Assembly: GCA_019914995.1 (NCBI GenBank)
Contig: CM034141.1
Location: 1,674,001 to 1,738,000, forward strand
Source of the DNA: Acanthochlamys bracteata
Taxonomy: Eukaryota > Streptophyta > Magnoliopsida > Pandanales > Velloziaceae
Reading direction: 5' to 3'
DNA length: 64,000 nucleotides
Shown: one piece after another, positions 46,919 through 60,790 of the stretch
Layout of the letters: every line of letters begins with the position of its first letter
Position numbering within the stretch: the stretch's first letter is position 1
Notes under the pieces: generated by a model
Database searches by the model: none
Told to the model about the DNA's origin: nothing
The model's input: the letters and a program-made list of their open reading frames with translations, nothing else
Program-made: the position numbers and the translations under genes

Positions 46919-49900
46919 CTTCACTACTCCAAAATTGACTTTTTTCATCAAATATTTATTTTTAAACGATGTTTTATATATATATCTTCACAAGTTTATT
47001 TCCACAAATTTATTTCAAAAGAAACTCATTCTCTAAGTAAAAGTACATGTTAATGTAGTGGGAAACACTACCCAACGTAAGCGAGCAACAAATCCTGCCC
47101 ACAAACTTTTGAGAATTCGTATACTTACATGGAATAGTACTTGCGAATATATTGATCAAAATTTTACGAACATGTTCCTCACAAAGTAACACTTGATTGT
47201 TACTTATCATCACTTAATTTTACAACATCAAACATTTCAGAAACCTTCTAACATCCTCTTAAAAATCCCTCCACATCTTTACTAGTGTGTGGAAAGCAAC
47301 CGTTCCAATTCACTCAAGTCACACAGTTAAACAGACACCAGAGTAACCTAAGTTAGAGAGTTAATTAAAGCCTCTACATGCAAGACACAGAGCTTTGCTA
47401 ACTTCAGATGATCCAAAAAAAATACTTCAACGAAGAAAGGAACTCAAACCATTCCATACTTTCTTGCAAGGGCCTCATAATGTTCCCTTTCCTATTGACA
47501 TGCAAAAAGAGAAACAGAATTATTAAAGCATGAAAATTACCAAGCTGCTTAGCGAGAATATAAGGTTAATTGGAATAAAGACATGCAGATCTCACAAGTT
47601 AACAACTGTTCAACAGTATATAGTCAAAAATGAAAAATCTAATATTATGCCTATTACAGAAAGGTCACTACTTAAGATGTATTAGCATGAAAAACATAAT
47701 ACTGTTCAGCAATGAAAAGACTGGTCTCATGAGTGGAAGGCTCAATTGTGAAGGGAAACTTGAGCAAAGGTCAACAGGGAGTAAGTCAAATTGTTTTCTA
47801 AATTCCAGGAAACCAGCATCGCAACAATACGCATATCATATTTTGTTGCCAAGCATTTTTACAATATACAAACACTTCTGGAAGAATCGCAAATTTAAGA
47901 TGTCAATGATTAAATAACCATTTAAGGGTTCAAGTTTCACAGTTAAAAGTTGCCTGACAAATTTTCTAAAAGTCTTAGAATGCAGGAAATCATTGAAGTT
48001 TGTTATGTAAAACTATCAAGTCATCAAAATAGTCTAGAAGCTTTTACTGAAAAGTTGTGCAGCATGCAACGCTATGGTTGTTCTCAACAGGTTGGCTAAG
48101 CCAATTGACTTAATCTGGTCAATCTGGCACAAGAGGACCATTTCTCAGAACTTGTGTCAGAAACTAAGGTCATGAACGAGCTGTTGTCAACTTCTGTTGA
48201 GATATTCATACCTTCACTGACTCAGACGGAGGGACTTTTGTGAGAGCCCGCTCAATATGTGATACATTGATAAGGAACTCCCCAGAATCTAATGTTCCTT
48301 CCTGAAATAACCTTTGTTTCTCTTCCATGGCTGCTATAGCAGCCTCATTCATCTGATAAATAAAGGGATAAATAAATATTATCACCACAGATATAAGCAA
48401 ATCATATCGTTAGAATATACAGATATTACACGATCTCCTACAAAGAAATCATGGCGTAGTGGGAATTATATAAACTAAGTTTCAGTAATGCTGCCTTAAA
48501 AAAAGAATAAAATATTTCAGGAGGAAGTCTCATCCTACTTTGTGTCAAAAAAAAAACATTGAGGTGAAAAATCATCGCATATCTAATTTGTTTGTACCTA
48601 CATGATCATTGGGTTAAATAATGCTTAACAGTGCCTCTCTGTTCGGGTGAATGTTGTTTATGCTCTACTTTATTCCATGAGTTAACCACGGATAAAATAT
48701 GCTATTCTACTTCTCTGGCTCTTTGTTGCAAATGAAAGGTTGGGAGTAGAGGGCATACCACTGCAGTAAGATCAGCTCCAGTAAGATTCATGAGTGAATC
48801 ACTATGTCCAAGGGCATCAAGGTCTACATCATTGCCAATAGGCTTCCTATGAGCTAATGCTTTCAAAACTAGTCCTCGTTCATTAGGACCAGGCAGAGGA
48901 ACATAGAGCTTTTTCCCAAATCGCCCAGGTCTAAGGACTGCAGGGTCCATCACTTCAATCCTGTAATGTGATCATTACATATTAAATAAAGCATACTTGA
49001 GCACATTCTAAAGGAGATAGCACTCAAAACTAGAACATTAAGTGTTTGCTCTTACCTATTTGTAGTTCCAATTACATAAACACCTTGCCATTAATCAGCA
49101 CCATCCAGTTCTATAAGTAGCTGCAAAGAAAGAAAGGATATAAATTCATAATCACCTTGACATTAATCAGCACCTTGCTGAAGAATAAAGACAGAAACAA
49201 CTACTTTGCATATCCACATAACTAGCCTGGTTCAAGAGTCTCTCAACAACCCAGCCCCCTTCTTTTCCTCGTTTAGTTGTCAAAGCATCCACCTGAAAAA
49301 GAACAGTTTCACTAGTAGTTAATATTGTGTGTTGAGACATCCAATTTGTATGTTCATTGCAAGGATGCATCTTTCATAGTCAAAGGCAAGATATCCTTTT
49401 AGCAGATCCCGTAATTTGTCATAATAAACAGATTTACAAGGCAGTCAAGATACCCAAGCAACCAAACAATTTGATTACTTTTGAATAATACATCCTCTAA
49501 ACCAACTTGAAACCAAGCCAAGCAAATCTAGAAATTTAGATGATGTGGTTTTGTAGCATAGTGGCAAACACAAACACTAGGCAACCTTCTTGCAACATAC
49601 ACATCAAGTCTTATAGATATTAAACCAACACTCATAGTAGACCCCAAATATTCTTATAACATGTACCACTGTCGAAGATTTCGATGAAATTGAAAACATT
49701 TATACAAAAGGAAAAATATTAGATCTATTAATATGATTACAATGGCAAAAGTGAAATGTAGGAAACTAGGCACCTACTTCATCAAAGAACAGTATACACG
49801 GGGAGCATGTAATATCGTTCTTACAGCGAGCTCACTTTCTCCAACATACTTGTTCAGAAGCTCAGGCCCCTAAATCAAAATAATGCAAACTTGTATATCA

Positions 49901-50297
49901 GAAAAGTACGGAAAAAAACCAACCTCCAAAATGTCATGAATTAACATTGTCGGTAAACATATGTAGATAATCTAATCAAGGTTTCCCCATTTCTTCTTCA
50001 CAACTAAGGTTCCGAGTCTTAGCAGTTGGAAACAGTTTGTTCAAAGCAAATCGACGTTGCTTAATTTCAAGTAACGTAAATAAAGTACTCTTGGAATTTT
50101 GTTTGGAGTAGTAAAGACATTCACAGTTGGAATAAACAGTGTCCTACTGCATTAATAGAGAAATGGCCAATCATATTGTCTTACAGTTTAAATATAGCAG
50201 TTTAAGTTTAGTTATTGGATACAATGCAAACAATCTTATCTTTTCCAACACCGCGTGACTCATACCAGAAAACAATGTGCTGTTGTGAGAGAGGTAA

Positions 50298-51488
<1,191 letters not shown>

Positions 51489-53879
51489 TTATTGCTATAC
51501 AACGCTCAAATGAGGAGACAAGTAGGGAAATATATAAAAAGACAAACAAAATAAACCACAAAAATACTGCAAGAATATTAGTTAGATCCTCTAACAATAA
51601 ACTACTTTGATTATTGTACTAGCAAAAATCCTTAAGACTTGTCCTAACGTAGAGAATGCTTTTTGGTTGATAATGTTGGATTAGACTCATGTCAAGTTGC
51701 CTTTTAAGCTACACATATTATGGTAATTCGAACACATATTAAGGTAAATTAGAAACACCTATCTATTATCCTCTTCATTGCAAGATTACCAGCCTTGTTC
51801 ACTAATGCTGCTAAATCAGCACCAACAAAACCAGGAGTGGACCTAGCAATTTTGATAAGGTTGAATTCACTCTCAATTTTAAGGTTCCTTGTCAGGATGG
51901 ACAGGATCTCTGCTCGGGCATTCTCATCAGGAACACCCAAAACAATCTCACGGTCAAAGGCATCTGGGTCTCCTCAATGCTTGATCAACTGCATCAGGTC
52001 TATTTGTAGCTCCAATTACAAGAACATATCCAGGTCTCTTCTGGGACATTTCAGACTCAGAAGCACCATTACTGGACCTAAGAGTTTGATGTGATTCTTC
52101 CATGCAAGTCATCAACTGTGTTTCTATTCTACGTTCCATTTGTCTTAGCAAGTTTTCCCGCTTGGAAGCAATTGCATCTATTTAATCTATGAACACAATT
52201 GAAGAAGCAGTTCGATATGCCCTTCTAAAAAGGTCACGTATATTTTCCCGCTTGGTTGACAAAGAAAAAGGAAATCACACAAGCAAATAAAAATGGCAAA
52301 TAATCAAAAAGGTGAACTCCTAACTGTATAAAGTGGGTTCCAAAGCAAATTATGTGACAACTCTTAGCAAAGACCAACTGAATTTACTTTTCGATTTTAG
52401 TAAATTTACATTCATGGTAACACCTGAGGACATAACCATGTCCAACTCCAATCTTTTCATAAGCTGCACCTTTGCCAATCATCCCTATCAGCTCATGCCT
52501 ACAGAAAGCTAGCTTAGGGTAGCAAAATGGTAAGCGGTGAGACCCATTAGCAAGCACTAACTTGATAGCTTTCAACTAATTCATTTCTTATCATCAGAGA
52601 ATGTACTCTTTAAGGAACCCACTCAAAATTCAAAGTTACAGGGATTCAACACCGATCCTGCCTACCGAGTCATCTCAAGAATCCTGTTGCTGAAAGAACA
52701 ATTCTGAACTGTAGCAAAAACAACGGTTTTATAAACATAAGTACAATTACATTCCCATGCGAAAGCTCCTACAAGTTTGCCACGTAAATCTTTGTGTTTC
52801 TAATTTAAAACATTAACAACTAACTGCTAAGTGCTAAAAAATTGACTACAAGTTTCAGAAAAAGGTTATTATAACTAATTACCAGACACCCCAGATTCAA
52901 CCTCAGTAGCTGATATTGTGTAAAACGGCACTCCAGTCTCATTTGCAATGGCATGCGCGAGCTTCGTTTTTCCACATCCAGCTGGCCCATGAAGCAGAAT
53001 CCCAGCCATTGGCTGTACTCCAAGTGTCACCGGCAAATGGGGATGACACAAAGGAACAATTACTTCCATCATCAATTCTTCAATCACTCCTTTCAATCCT
53101 CCAAGATCACTAAACCTCGGCCCTGCTCTTCCTTCTTCACTCCCCTTCATAGGTTCACTCACACCAATACCACTCCTACCATTTTTCACTGTAGCCGGTG
53201 TCATCTCAGCTGGATCAATGACTCTCAGCTGCCTGTCTTCAGCAGCATTATCAATTTCCATATTATTTTCCTCCGCTTTCAATTCGGCTTTTGGTTTGTT
53301 CCTCTGTCCACTGTAGTTATTTGAAAGACTTGATTTAACGAGATCAAACTCAGGCTCAAACTTCACTTCGAAAACCGCATCGTCGGAAGTTGAACTAGAT
53401 TGTTCCCCAGATGCTTCTTCTTCTTCATAAAAAGACGAAGATTGCGTGTTAATCTCCCTCGGCCTCCTGCGCTGATGATTAGACTCAACATGAACTAGTT
53501 TCCTTTCACCATCATCATCTTCAACAGAAGAAGAACGAGAAGAACATGAAGAATAGCGGTGTTGAGAATGAATCGACCGCAGAGCTCGATTGACTATATC
53601 GGAGAAAATCTGTAATTTATAGCGAGAGTATTCAGGGAAACGATAGCGAAGCTGTTCGACGACTTGCTCTTCGCCGAGATTAACAATTCTGGCGGAAGAG
53701 ATTTGTTGTATTAGAAGAGATTGATTGAATACAGAAGGAGATGAGAAATATCGACAGCCACCAGCTCCGCCTCCGCCGCTGCGACGGCGCTTGCCCATTG
53801 CCTCTTAGCAACTTCGGCGGTCGATTTTTTTGGTTCAATTTTCGGAGCAAAATTCGGTGGGTTTTTCCTTTTTTTCCCT

Positions 53880-55040
53880 GAAGGGAAGAAGGTTTTTTTA
53901 ATTTGAACGAGAACTCCTTTTTATAAAATTTTTTACTTCTAAATTTAATTTTCTATTTAAAATAAATTAGCACTTTCTGTTAAATTTTAAAATTTTTAAT
54001 GTATTTTTATAAAACTTACTTTTATCAGTTAAAATATATACTTTTATTCCGTGGATGTTTATGTTTTACGTCGGTCTGGACGACCGGATTCTGCCCAAAT
54101 TTCTGTCTGTTTTAATACTCGGCCGAGTATGAACTGGGACGTAAGTGGCCAGGCCCTAAGCGGTGTTTGATTTTATTTTCTTCAAAATTAATTTTTTAAT
54201 TTTTAAATATATTTTTATATAAATAAATAAAATTTTATTTAAAATTTTAAAAATTTTGAATTTTATGTACTAAAATTTATTATTATTTATTTAAATTAAT
54301 TAAAATTTATTTAAATTAAATAAAATTTATTTTAAAAAAATTTTAAAAATATTTTTGCACATACTTTTTATGGTTTCAAGATGGTGCCCCTAATATCTAC
54401 AATGTAACCGAATAAAATCATAAGAGCCTGGTCCGAATAAAACCATACTCCACCTTATGAGCCGAAAATTTTTTAGGATGCGTATTATTTAATAAAATCC
54501 GCACCCAATCGTACTCTTTAATCAAAATTGATCTTACTAGAAAAAGAATAGCAGGGACTTGGAATTGGGATTTGAATTTGGTCCGTTAAAGCAGTCGCAT
54601 ACGTTTCTTGTCAGTCCTGATGTACGGCGAGAGCAATGGGTTCTCTTAACATTGTTGAAAGAAAGAAAGACAGGGCAAGGAGATATGTATCTCAGTAGAG
54701 ATCATCACTTTCATCAGATGTAAAATAAAGTCAGACAATTATGAGACACCAATACCATGATGAACGTGAAGTTTCTGAAGAAGTTCCGCCCATCAGTTTG
54801 ATTTTTTGTTTTATATTATGATTCAGAGATAACTTAGGGTTATGCTTGAGAATGCTCTTAAAACAATTTTTTTTAAAATAAATTTTTTAATTTAAAATAA
54901 AATAAAAATAAATAATAAATAATAGTAAATTTTTTTATACTTTTAAAATTTTAAATAAATTTTTAAAATATTTATAAAAAATATATTTAAAAATTAAAAA
55001 AAATTTTCTGAAAAAATAATGCCAATCACACTCAAAAGCG
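53880..55040. other. Intergenic DNA with several MITE-like AT-rich stretches
   Basis: AT-rich cores of the common family occur at about 53910-54020, 54160-54355 (left end TAAGCGGTGTTTGATTTT) and 54850-55040 (right end ATGCCAATCACACTC). Between them, 54360-54840 has no recognisable feature. Confidence 0.4.
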
Positions 55041-55067
55041 ATGAAATTATTAACAACGTAACCAAAC

Positions 55068-55399
55068 TAGCGGTGACAAATTTCGACCCGATCCGAAACC
55101 GATCCGAAAAGGTCGGATTCGGATCAAAACTTATTCGGGTTCGGATCGATTTCGGATCAAGCCGAAAATGATTCGAAAAATTTAAATAGGTTCGGATCGG
55201 ATTCGGATTGATCCAAAATTGACCCATTTAATCCGTATAACTATTTATATAGTATATATTATTTAATAATTAGAAAAAAAAAGCAAACAATTTGAATTTA
55301 ATTTGTATATATATTTTAAATTTATCTTAATTTTAACTAATTTTTATTTAATTTATAAATTTTGTCAAAATTAATATATTTTTAAATATATTATAATTA

Positions 55400-55432
<33 letters not shown>

Positions 55433-55641
55433 TATTAAAAATTAATATTTATAATTTTTATTTAATAATTTAATTATTAAATGGGTCGACTCGAGTTTGA
55501 CCTGATTATAAATAAGTTAGGTTAGGATTGACAATTTTGACTCATATAAATAAATAAATCGGACTAGGATTAAATAATTTTGACCTGATTATTATATGGG
55601 TCAATCTGAAACTGTCCCATCAACCTATATTGCCACCCCTA
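55068..55641. mobile_element. hAT-type MITE, 574 bp, perfect 8-bp target duplication
   Basis: The inverted ends are TAGCGGTGACAAATTT on the left and TAGGGGTGGCAATATAGG for the right end in reverse. They are flanked by AACCAAAC at 55060-55067 and 55642-55649. The left subterminal part is rich in GATCCGAA/TTCGGATC repeats and the right part in GACC/GGGTC words. The core is AT-rich, including a (TA)n run. Eight-base duplications with TAGGGGTGG-type ends are typical of plant hAT non-autonomous elements. Confidence 0.85.
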
Positions 55642-55959
55642 AACCAAACAACTGGTCTTCAAAGCAGTTAGAATTATATGGCATAAACACAGTAGAAAAG
55701 CTTATACAATTTGAACATACACATCTACAAATTTTAGAGGGTTGCAGAAACTTGCGATGAATGATATACACATTAAGTTATTCTAACATTAAGTTATTCT
55801 ATCACATACAATACACTTGCTTGCAAAACTACATTTTTTAGCATACTTTACACAATCAAAACTACAGGAGGTTTGTGTAACTCTTACTTAAGAATTTTAC
55901 TAAAAATGGACAATGAGGTTAGGAGGCCGATTGCTACTTAAATAAAACCACTATTGATA

Positions 55960-58415
55960 TCATGGCCTCCCAGCATTACCATGTCGTTGACTTTTGAAAA
56001 GTGTAAGCAAATGTTGAGCCTGCAAAAAGGAGAGAACGCAAAGGATAAATCAAACTACTGTAATAGAACTTGAATGAATAGGAGAAACGGAGTGTCACAA
56101 GCTGACGCACATAGATGATAAAAGCACATTAATACAAATACTGCAGCAAAAAAGAAGAAAATTCCCCTTCTAAAACAGTTCACCATTCTTAAAACAGGAT
56201 ACCCTTAGAGAAGGAATTTTTGAGTTATGAGCCTTAACAATAAATTCCAGTGTTCCGTTTGTATCAAGACCAAGTAATCAAAAAAAACCAACCCAATTAC
56301 TGATTAGCCCCTAGCAACCACTTCAAACAAAAGACAATTGTTTGTGAGGAAAAAGAAAAAGATAACATGCTCAAAAGTCGATTGCTTCTCTTTTGAATTC
56401 CTAAGAAAAATCATAGGACCATTCAATTTTGACCTATATGCCAACATAAGCCTACGAAACTTTTTATGTCCTTACTTTTCATTTTGTAAGTGAGAGAAAG
56501 CACGTCTTGTTCATGATTGCTGTTAACAGATAATAAAGTATGCGATGAGAACTAGGAATTAACAAATGTGACAAGCTAGGTCTATCAGAGTTTTCAAAGA
56601 AAATAACTCTATCAGATTTTAAGCAATCTATCAAGCATCTGTAGCATACAAAAAAAGAGCCAAAGCAGGACTTAATCACAGAATACACGTTACAAAAAAG
56701 AAAAGGAAATCCTACAGGAGAAGGTAGCCTCTGCTAGAAGACCGATTGGAGCAAGTGCTTCAGAATTGGTAAACACTTCCAAAAGAGTCACTGCATCCAA
56801 ACTGCACCAACTATGCAAATGAAACTAAACTACCAACTGTTACTATTTCAACCTCCAATCCTTAATTTTAAAATTAAAAGAACAAAGATAAAATAGCTAT
56901 TTTATGAAAATAGAAAGACATTATCCTCCAGTATACTGAAGAAGAATATTAGGATTTCAATGGAAGCAGAGGCCAGGAGAAATAATCTCTCTAGGTGACA
57001 GACTTGATATGTTTGGATCCAAACAGCAATACAGAGTGCTAGAGACTTTTACGCAAACAGAACAAGCCAAACTTGCAAGATGGTGTAATAGTTATCATTA
57101 CACCACAAGCTACAACAATTACATGCCTAAAAGCTCCCAGTCTAAGAACCTCTCCTTCTAAAAATAATGCACATACACCAATTCCCACCATAAACTTAAG
57201 CCTTGAGCAGATTTTCTACTTGCTGATTCATAATTTTCATTCCCAGAAAAGACGGGCTCTCTCTCTACACATCAGGAAGACAAAAGTAAAATATGGATCT
57301 CTCCAACTATATATTCAGAGTAAGATCTTGCGATGATAATTGCATATATTTGTAACTACAATCATATAATCGGGAAAATTTGGATCAACTTATTCCCAAG
57401 GAAGATTGCCTTTGGAAATGTAATTCATCTAGTAAACGCATGCACATATGAAAAGCTGAAAAAACAAATAGGCATTAATGCAGATACAAAAGGAAACTGT
57501 CAAGAGGTTGTAGAATTTCCTTGCATGAAGAGAGGATAACTTCTGCCCAGACAGCATGGAAGCATAAATAGCCAAAATTTTAACCAATCTTACCTTTTCT
57601 TTAGCTCGTGCAGTGCCAGACTGTGACAATGCTACCAATGGTGGTACAGCACCCTCTTGAAGAACTTGCATACAGAATTTATTACTATTCACACAGAGTT
57701 TAAGCAACACTGCAGCAGCATTCTCTTTCGCTCTTGCAGATCCTAATTCAACAACTTCCACTAACGCTGGGATTCCACCAGCTTGACCTATAGCAGTCTG
57801 TCCCTCCTTTATATTTGCAAGATTAGACAGCACAGCTACAGCTTTATCAACGATTCCAGCAGCAGGATCCATCAGTTCCACTAAGTGCCTGACACCATCA
57901 GCCTGCACAATTTGGTCCTTATTCTCATGCAATTTTGACAAATTAAATAATGCAGTGACAGCATCTTTCTTTCCACGAGGGGTCCCACTTCCTAACAACT
58001 CAACCAACGGTTTAATAGCACCAGAACGCCCAATCCTAACCTTGTTTTCATCAATTACTGAAAGACTGAAGAGTGCGGCAGCTGAATTTTCTCTGGCTTC
58101 TGGAGTTCCAGTTTCCAATACATGAATGAGAGGATCGATGGCACCAGCATTTCCAATGGATGTTTTATTGTTGTCATTGATCGACAAGTTATAGATGGCG
58201 GTAACAGCATGCTCCTGAGTCTTTGGGTCCGTAGAATGAAGAAGGTCAACTAGCAAGCTTATAGCTCCACAATCTGCGATCAGAATACGGTTTTCCAGGC
58301 CGAGTTTAGCAAGAGATCGTAGCTCAGCTGTTGCATTTCTTTGCACTTCAACTGAATCACTTTTTAGCCGCTGGATTTGAATTTCCACGCCTGATAGGCC
58401 AGGTCTGGAATCCAT
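55960..58415 (-). CDS. ARM-repeat protein related to the PUB4 ARM domain, no U-box
   Basis: Exons 57594-58415 and 55960-56019 encode 293 residues. I start at ATG 58415 (MDSRPGLSGVE) because it is the first ATG of the presumed transcript; the open frame extends upstream to about 58532 without an ATG. Nearly the whole protein is tandem armadillo repeats (AVTAIYNLSINDNNK, NSAAALFSLSVIDENK, DAVTALFNLSKLHENK, AVAVLSNLANIKEG, NAAAVLLKLC), and it ends QRHGNAGRP. This is very close to the ARM part of Arabidopsis PUB4, but the U-box and long linker of a PUB E3 ligase are absent, as in At3g01400-type proteins. It is therefore a likely adaptor or binding protein rather than a ligase. A possible leader intron lies at about 58550-58590 (CAG/GTAGCT to TTTCCAG). 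Confidence 0.88.
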
Positions 58416-58590
58416 AGACGATGAAGATAGAATTAGACGGACGTCGCCGCAAGTTTTGCTTCTTGAATGATCAGGCAGTCTCAAGTAAGTCACTTTCGTC
58501 TTGAAGAGGAGGAACTGAACCCTGATGTGCAACCTCCTGGAAATTTTAATAAAAGCAAAATCAATTGTCGTTAGCTACCTGAAATTACGA

Positions 58591-58613
58591 ATCGAGAGAG
58601 AGAGAGAGAGAGA
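58591..58613. repeat. (GA)n microsatellite in the ARM-gene leader
   Basis: About eleven GA units, read as CT in the leader of the ARM-repeat gene. Confidence 0.85.
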
Positions 58614-59342
58614 GAACGTTGTTGATGGAGAAGGGACGGAAACAGGAGGAAGAGCTGAAGGCAGCGAGCAACAAGAAGAGAGAGAAAGTTTAGTTTGTGT
58701 TTCTTTCCGATCGGTGGGAAACGGAACCGAGAAGATGACCGCGGTTGAATTACGAATATTTAAAGGTCCAACATAAGTCTCGCAGAAAATAAAAATATGT
58801 ATATTTAATTATTTGTTGAAAGCTGTTTTTGATTTTAACAGTGTGTCAGTTTAATTAGACTTTTTTTGGGAACTAGTGAATTCTCATTTCACTCGTCAGT
58901 ATAATTAAGTACAATTGTTTTTATACTTATTTCAATTATAATTAAAATACTTAAAATTATAATCATTTTTAAGCCAATTTTTAAATTATTTTGAAAAGTT
59001 TAATTCTTGAAAATCACTCTATTGTAACCAGTGTAGTCAGATCCGGACCGACCGGGTCCGATCGGAAACCGGCGACCTGGTCACCGTCCCGGGTCGAGTC
59101 ACTTATTTACCGGGTCACCGGCGAGAGTCGATAGAGATGGAGAAGCACACGTAGTCGTCGGTGAGTAGAATGAAGCCGGATAAATTCGTCTGCGGAAGAA
59201 TTTTTCTTCTCTATTGCAGCAAGCTTGATGCAGTATATTAGACAATGAAAATGCTTAGCTACGCCAGCGTAGATAGTGTCGTCGGCCAAACAGACTGGCA
59301 ACACAAGAAGAACCAGTCCAGTCCGAAGTTTCACCCGCCGAC

Positions 59343-59768
59343 GCAACTAAGCTCAATAATAATCTTATCGAGCTAATTAATTTCACCAAGAACTCCGATG
59401 ATGCCCGAAAGAAAGCTTTACCTAGCTGGCCATCAATGGCCGCACTGCATCATAAACTCTTCGACCTCCGGTTTCATCACGCCAGTGCAGCCGCATTCAC
59501 CGCAGCATTGATCTACTTCATTTTCATTGGCCCTTCGGTTTCCTCCGTCGACAACTTCTTCTGGCATTTGCTTCTCTCGGTCGCCTTCATCCTCGCCGTT
59601 GTCAACTTCTTTTGGCCTTTGCTTCGCTCAACCGCCTTCCTCTTCGCCATCGTCGCAGTCCACATCTACATCTCCTCCCCTGTTGATGACTCTAATGCTG
59701 GTGAACACCTCGTGAATACATTACCAGCTAGCCTTTCGGTGAAGTCTCCGGCCACCAAAACGACATGA
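59343..59768 (+). CDS. Unrecognised membrane-protein-like frame inside the hAT-like element
   Basis: From ATG 59436 the frame encodes 110 residues (MAALHHKLFDLRFHHAS...). It is open and protein-like for at least 30 codons upstream (KLNNNLIELINFTKNSDDA), so the true product may begin earlier or in a missing exon. Three hydrophobic stretches follow in tandem (AAFTAALIYFIFIG, LLLSVAFILAVVNFFW, STAFLFAIVAVHIYI), then a polar tail ending TTLPASLSVKSP-like sequence. I do not recognise the family. It could be captured host sequence or a chance frame in GC-rich DNA; the even spacing of the hydrophobic segments favours a real protein. Confidence 0.35.
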   Translation, partial: ATKLNNNLIELINFTKNSDDARKKALPSWPSMAALHHKLFDLRFHHASAAAFTAALIYFIFIGPSVSSVDNFFWHLLLSVAFILAVVNFFWPLLRSTAFLFAIVAVHIYISSPVDDSNAGEHLVNTLPASLSVKSPATKTT

Positions 59769-59843
59769 TCAGAGCTGATGTTGACAGACAGGCGGCGAAA
59801 TTTGATTGGCAAAAGAGCAGTTGATCAGAGCAAGAATGATTAA

Positions 59844-60101
59844 GGGGTTGTTTGGCACTGATTATCATAAGCAATTTTTCAACTTTTCTCCATTTCACGT
59901 TTTCTAATACATATTTTATAAGTATTTAAAAATTTTATTTAAAATTTTAGATAGTGTAGAAAAATTCTACGAAGTGAGATTTTTTTATTACATATTTTTA
60001 TTATTTTTTTGGAAGTAAAAAATAGAGTTCGTTTTTCAAAAAAGACAAAAATACCTTCTATTTTAGAAAAGCTCTATTTTATAAGCACTACCAAACGCTC
60101 C
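59844..60101. mobile_element. Tourist-like MITE nested in the hAT-like element
   Basis: The 258-bp element begins GGGGTTGTTTGGCACTG and ends GCACTACCAAACGCTCC, a good inverted pair. TAA flanks it at 59841-59843 and 60102-60104. The core carries the family signature (TTTAAAATTTTAGATAG, GTAGAAAAATTCTAC). It postdates its host element. Confidence 0.85.
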
Positions 60102-60560
60102 TAAGAGCTTCCGGTGAAGTCTTCTAATGTTAAAATAACTGACAAAATTAGTGGGTCAGCGTTGTAAAATATTACAAATATGTTCTATATTTGTAATATC
60201 TTATGATTATGGGTTTAGTTAAAATACCGAATATTTTTCACTTCAGCTTCATGTTCATCTTCTTCTTCCGAAGGATGGAGAAGACGGTGGAAACAAGGTA
60301 CGTTTCCACCGTAGGAACAACCGAAGGTGCAGTAGCAGTAGCTATAGTAGTAGGAATAGAAGCAGAATTCATATTGAAGCCTCGCTCCGTTAGATTCATC
60401 TTTCCGAAAATAAACCTAGAAAGAAGCCCGGTTCGGCATAATCATCGCTCGCTGCTTTTCAAATCTATACCGTTTTTGAAGTTTTTTCATCATGTGTCTA
60501 CACTAATGAACAGCAGTTTTTGGCATAGCCGTCGATAATCTCGCTCTTTAGTCCGTCTCC

Positions 60561-60790
60561 TTATTTGTTTCTATTGTTATGTTGGATTTGTTGATCTTCA
60601 TCATCTTCGTCTTCGTTATCAAGATCTAGAAATTTTCTGAGGGTGTTGAAGAAGAGGTAAAGCTCCATCGGCCGGACCTGGCCATTAAGAAACAACTCAT
60701 CAGCAGAGTTCGTGGTAATGTTTCTTACTGAAAACTCGAACGAAGAAATGATTCGAATTCCGGTCAAAGTAGCCGGAGCCGACGAGATTA
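60561..60790 (-). other. Minus-strand gene-like frame with ADELF..GQVRPM motif and acidic tail
   Basis: The frame reads SSFEFSVRN, then SADELFLNGQVRPMEL, and ends in an acidic DNEDEDDEDQQ tail with a stop at 60561-60563. The F-E-F ... ADELF..G.IRP.. pattern occurs in several plant proteins of the MAKR and DUF1645 kind, from memory. There is no ATG start in the visible frame, so it is a fragment or an internal exon carried by the element. A second minus frame at about 60240-60380 (MNSASIPTTIATATAPSV) could be an exon of the same cargo. Confidence 0.3.

Noticed and set aside
52400-52500. Exon-like segment HELIGMIGKGAAYEKIG between CDC48C pieces, with AG and GT borders
   Set aside because: It matches nothing in CDC48C proteins and no other family I know; probably chance.
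55261-55440. (TA)n run as an independent microsatellite locus
   Set aside because: It lies inside the hAT-type MITE and is part of its AT-rich core.
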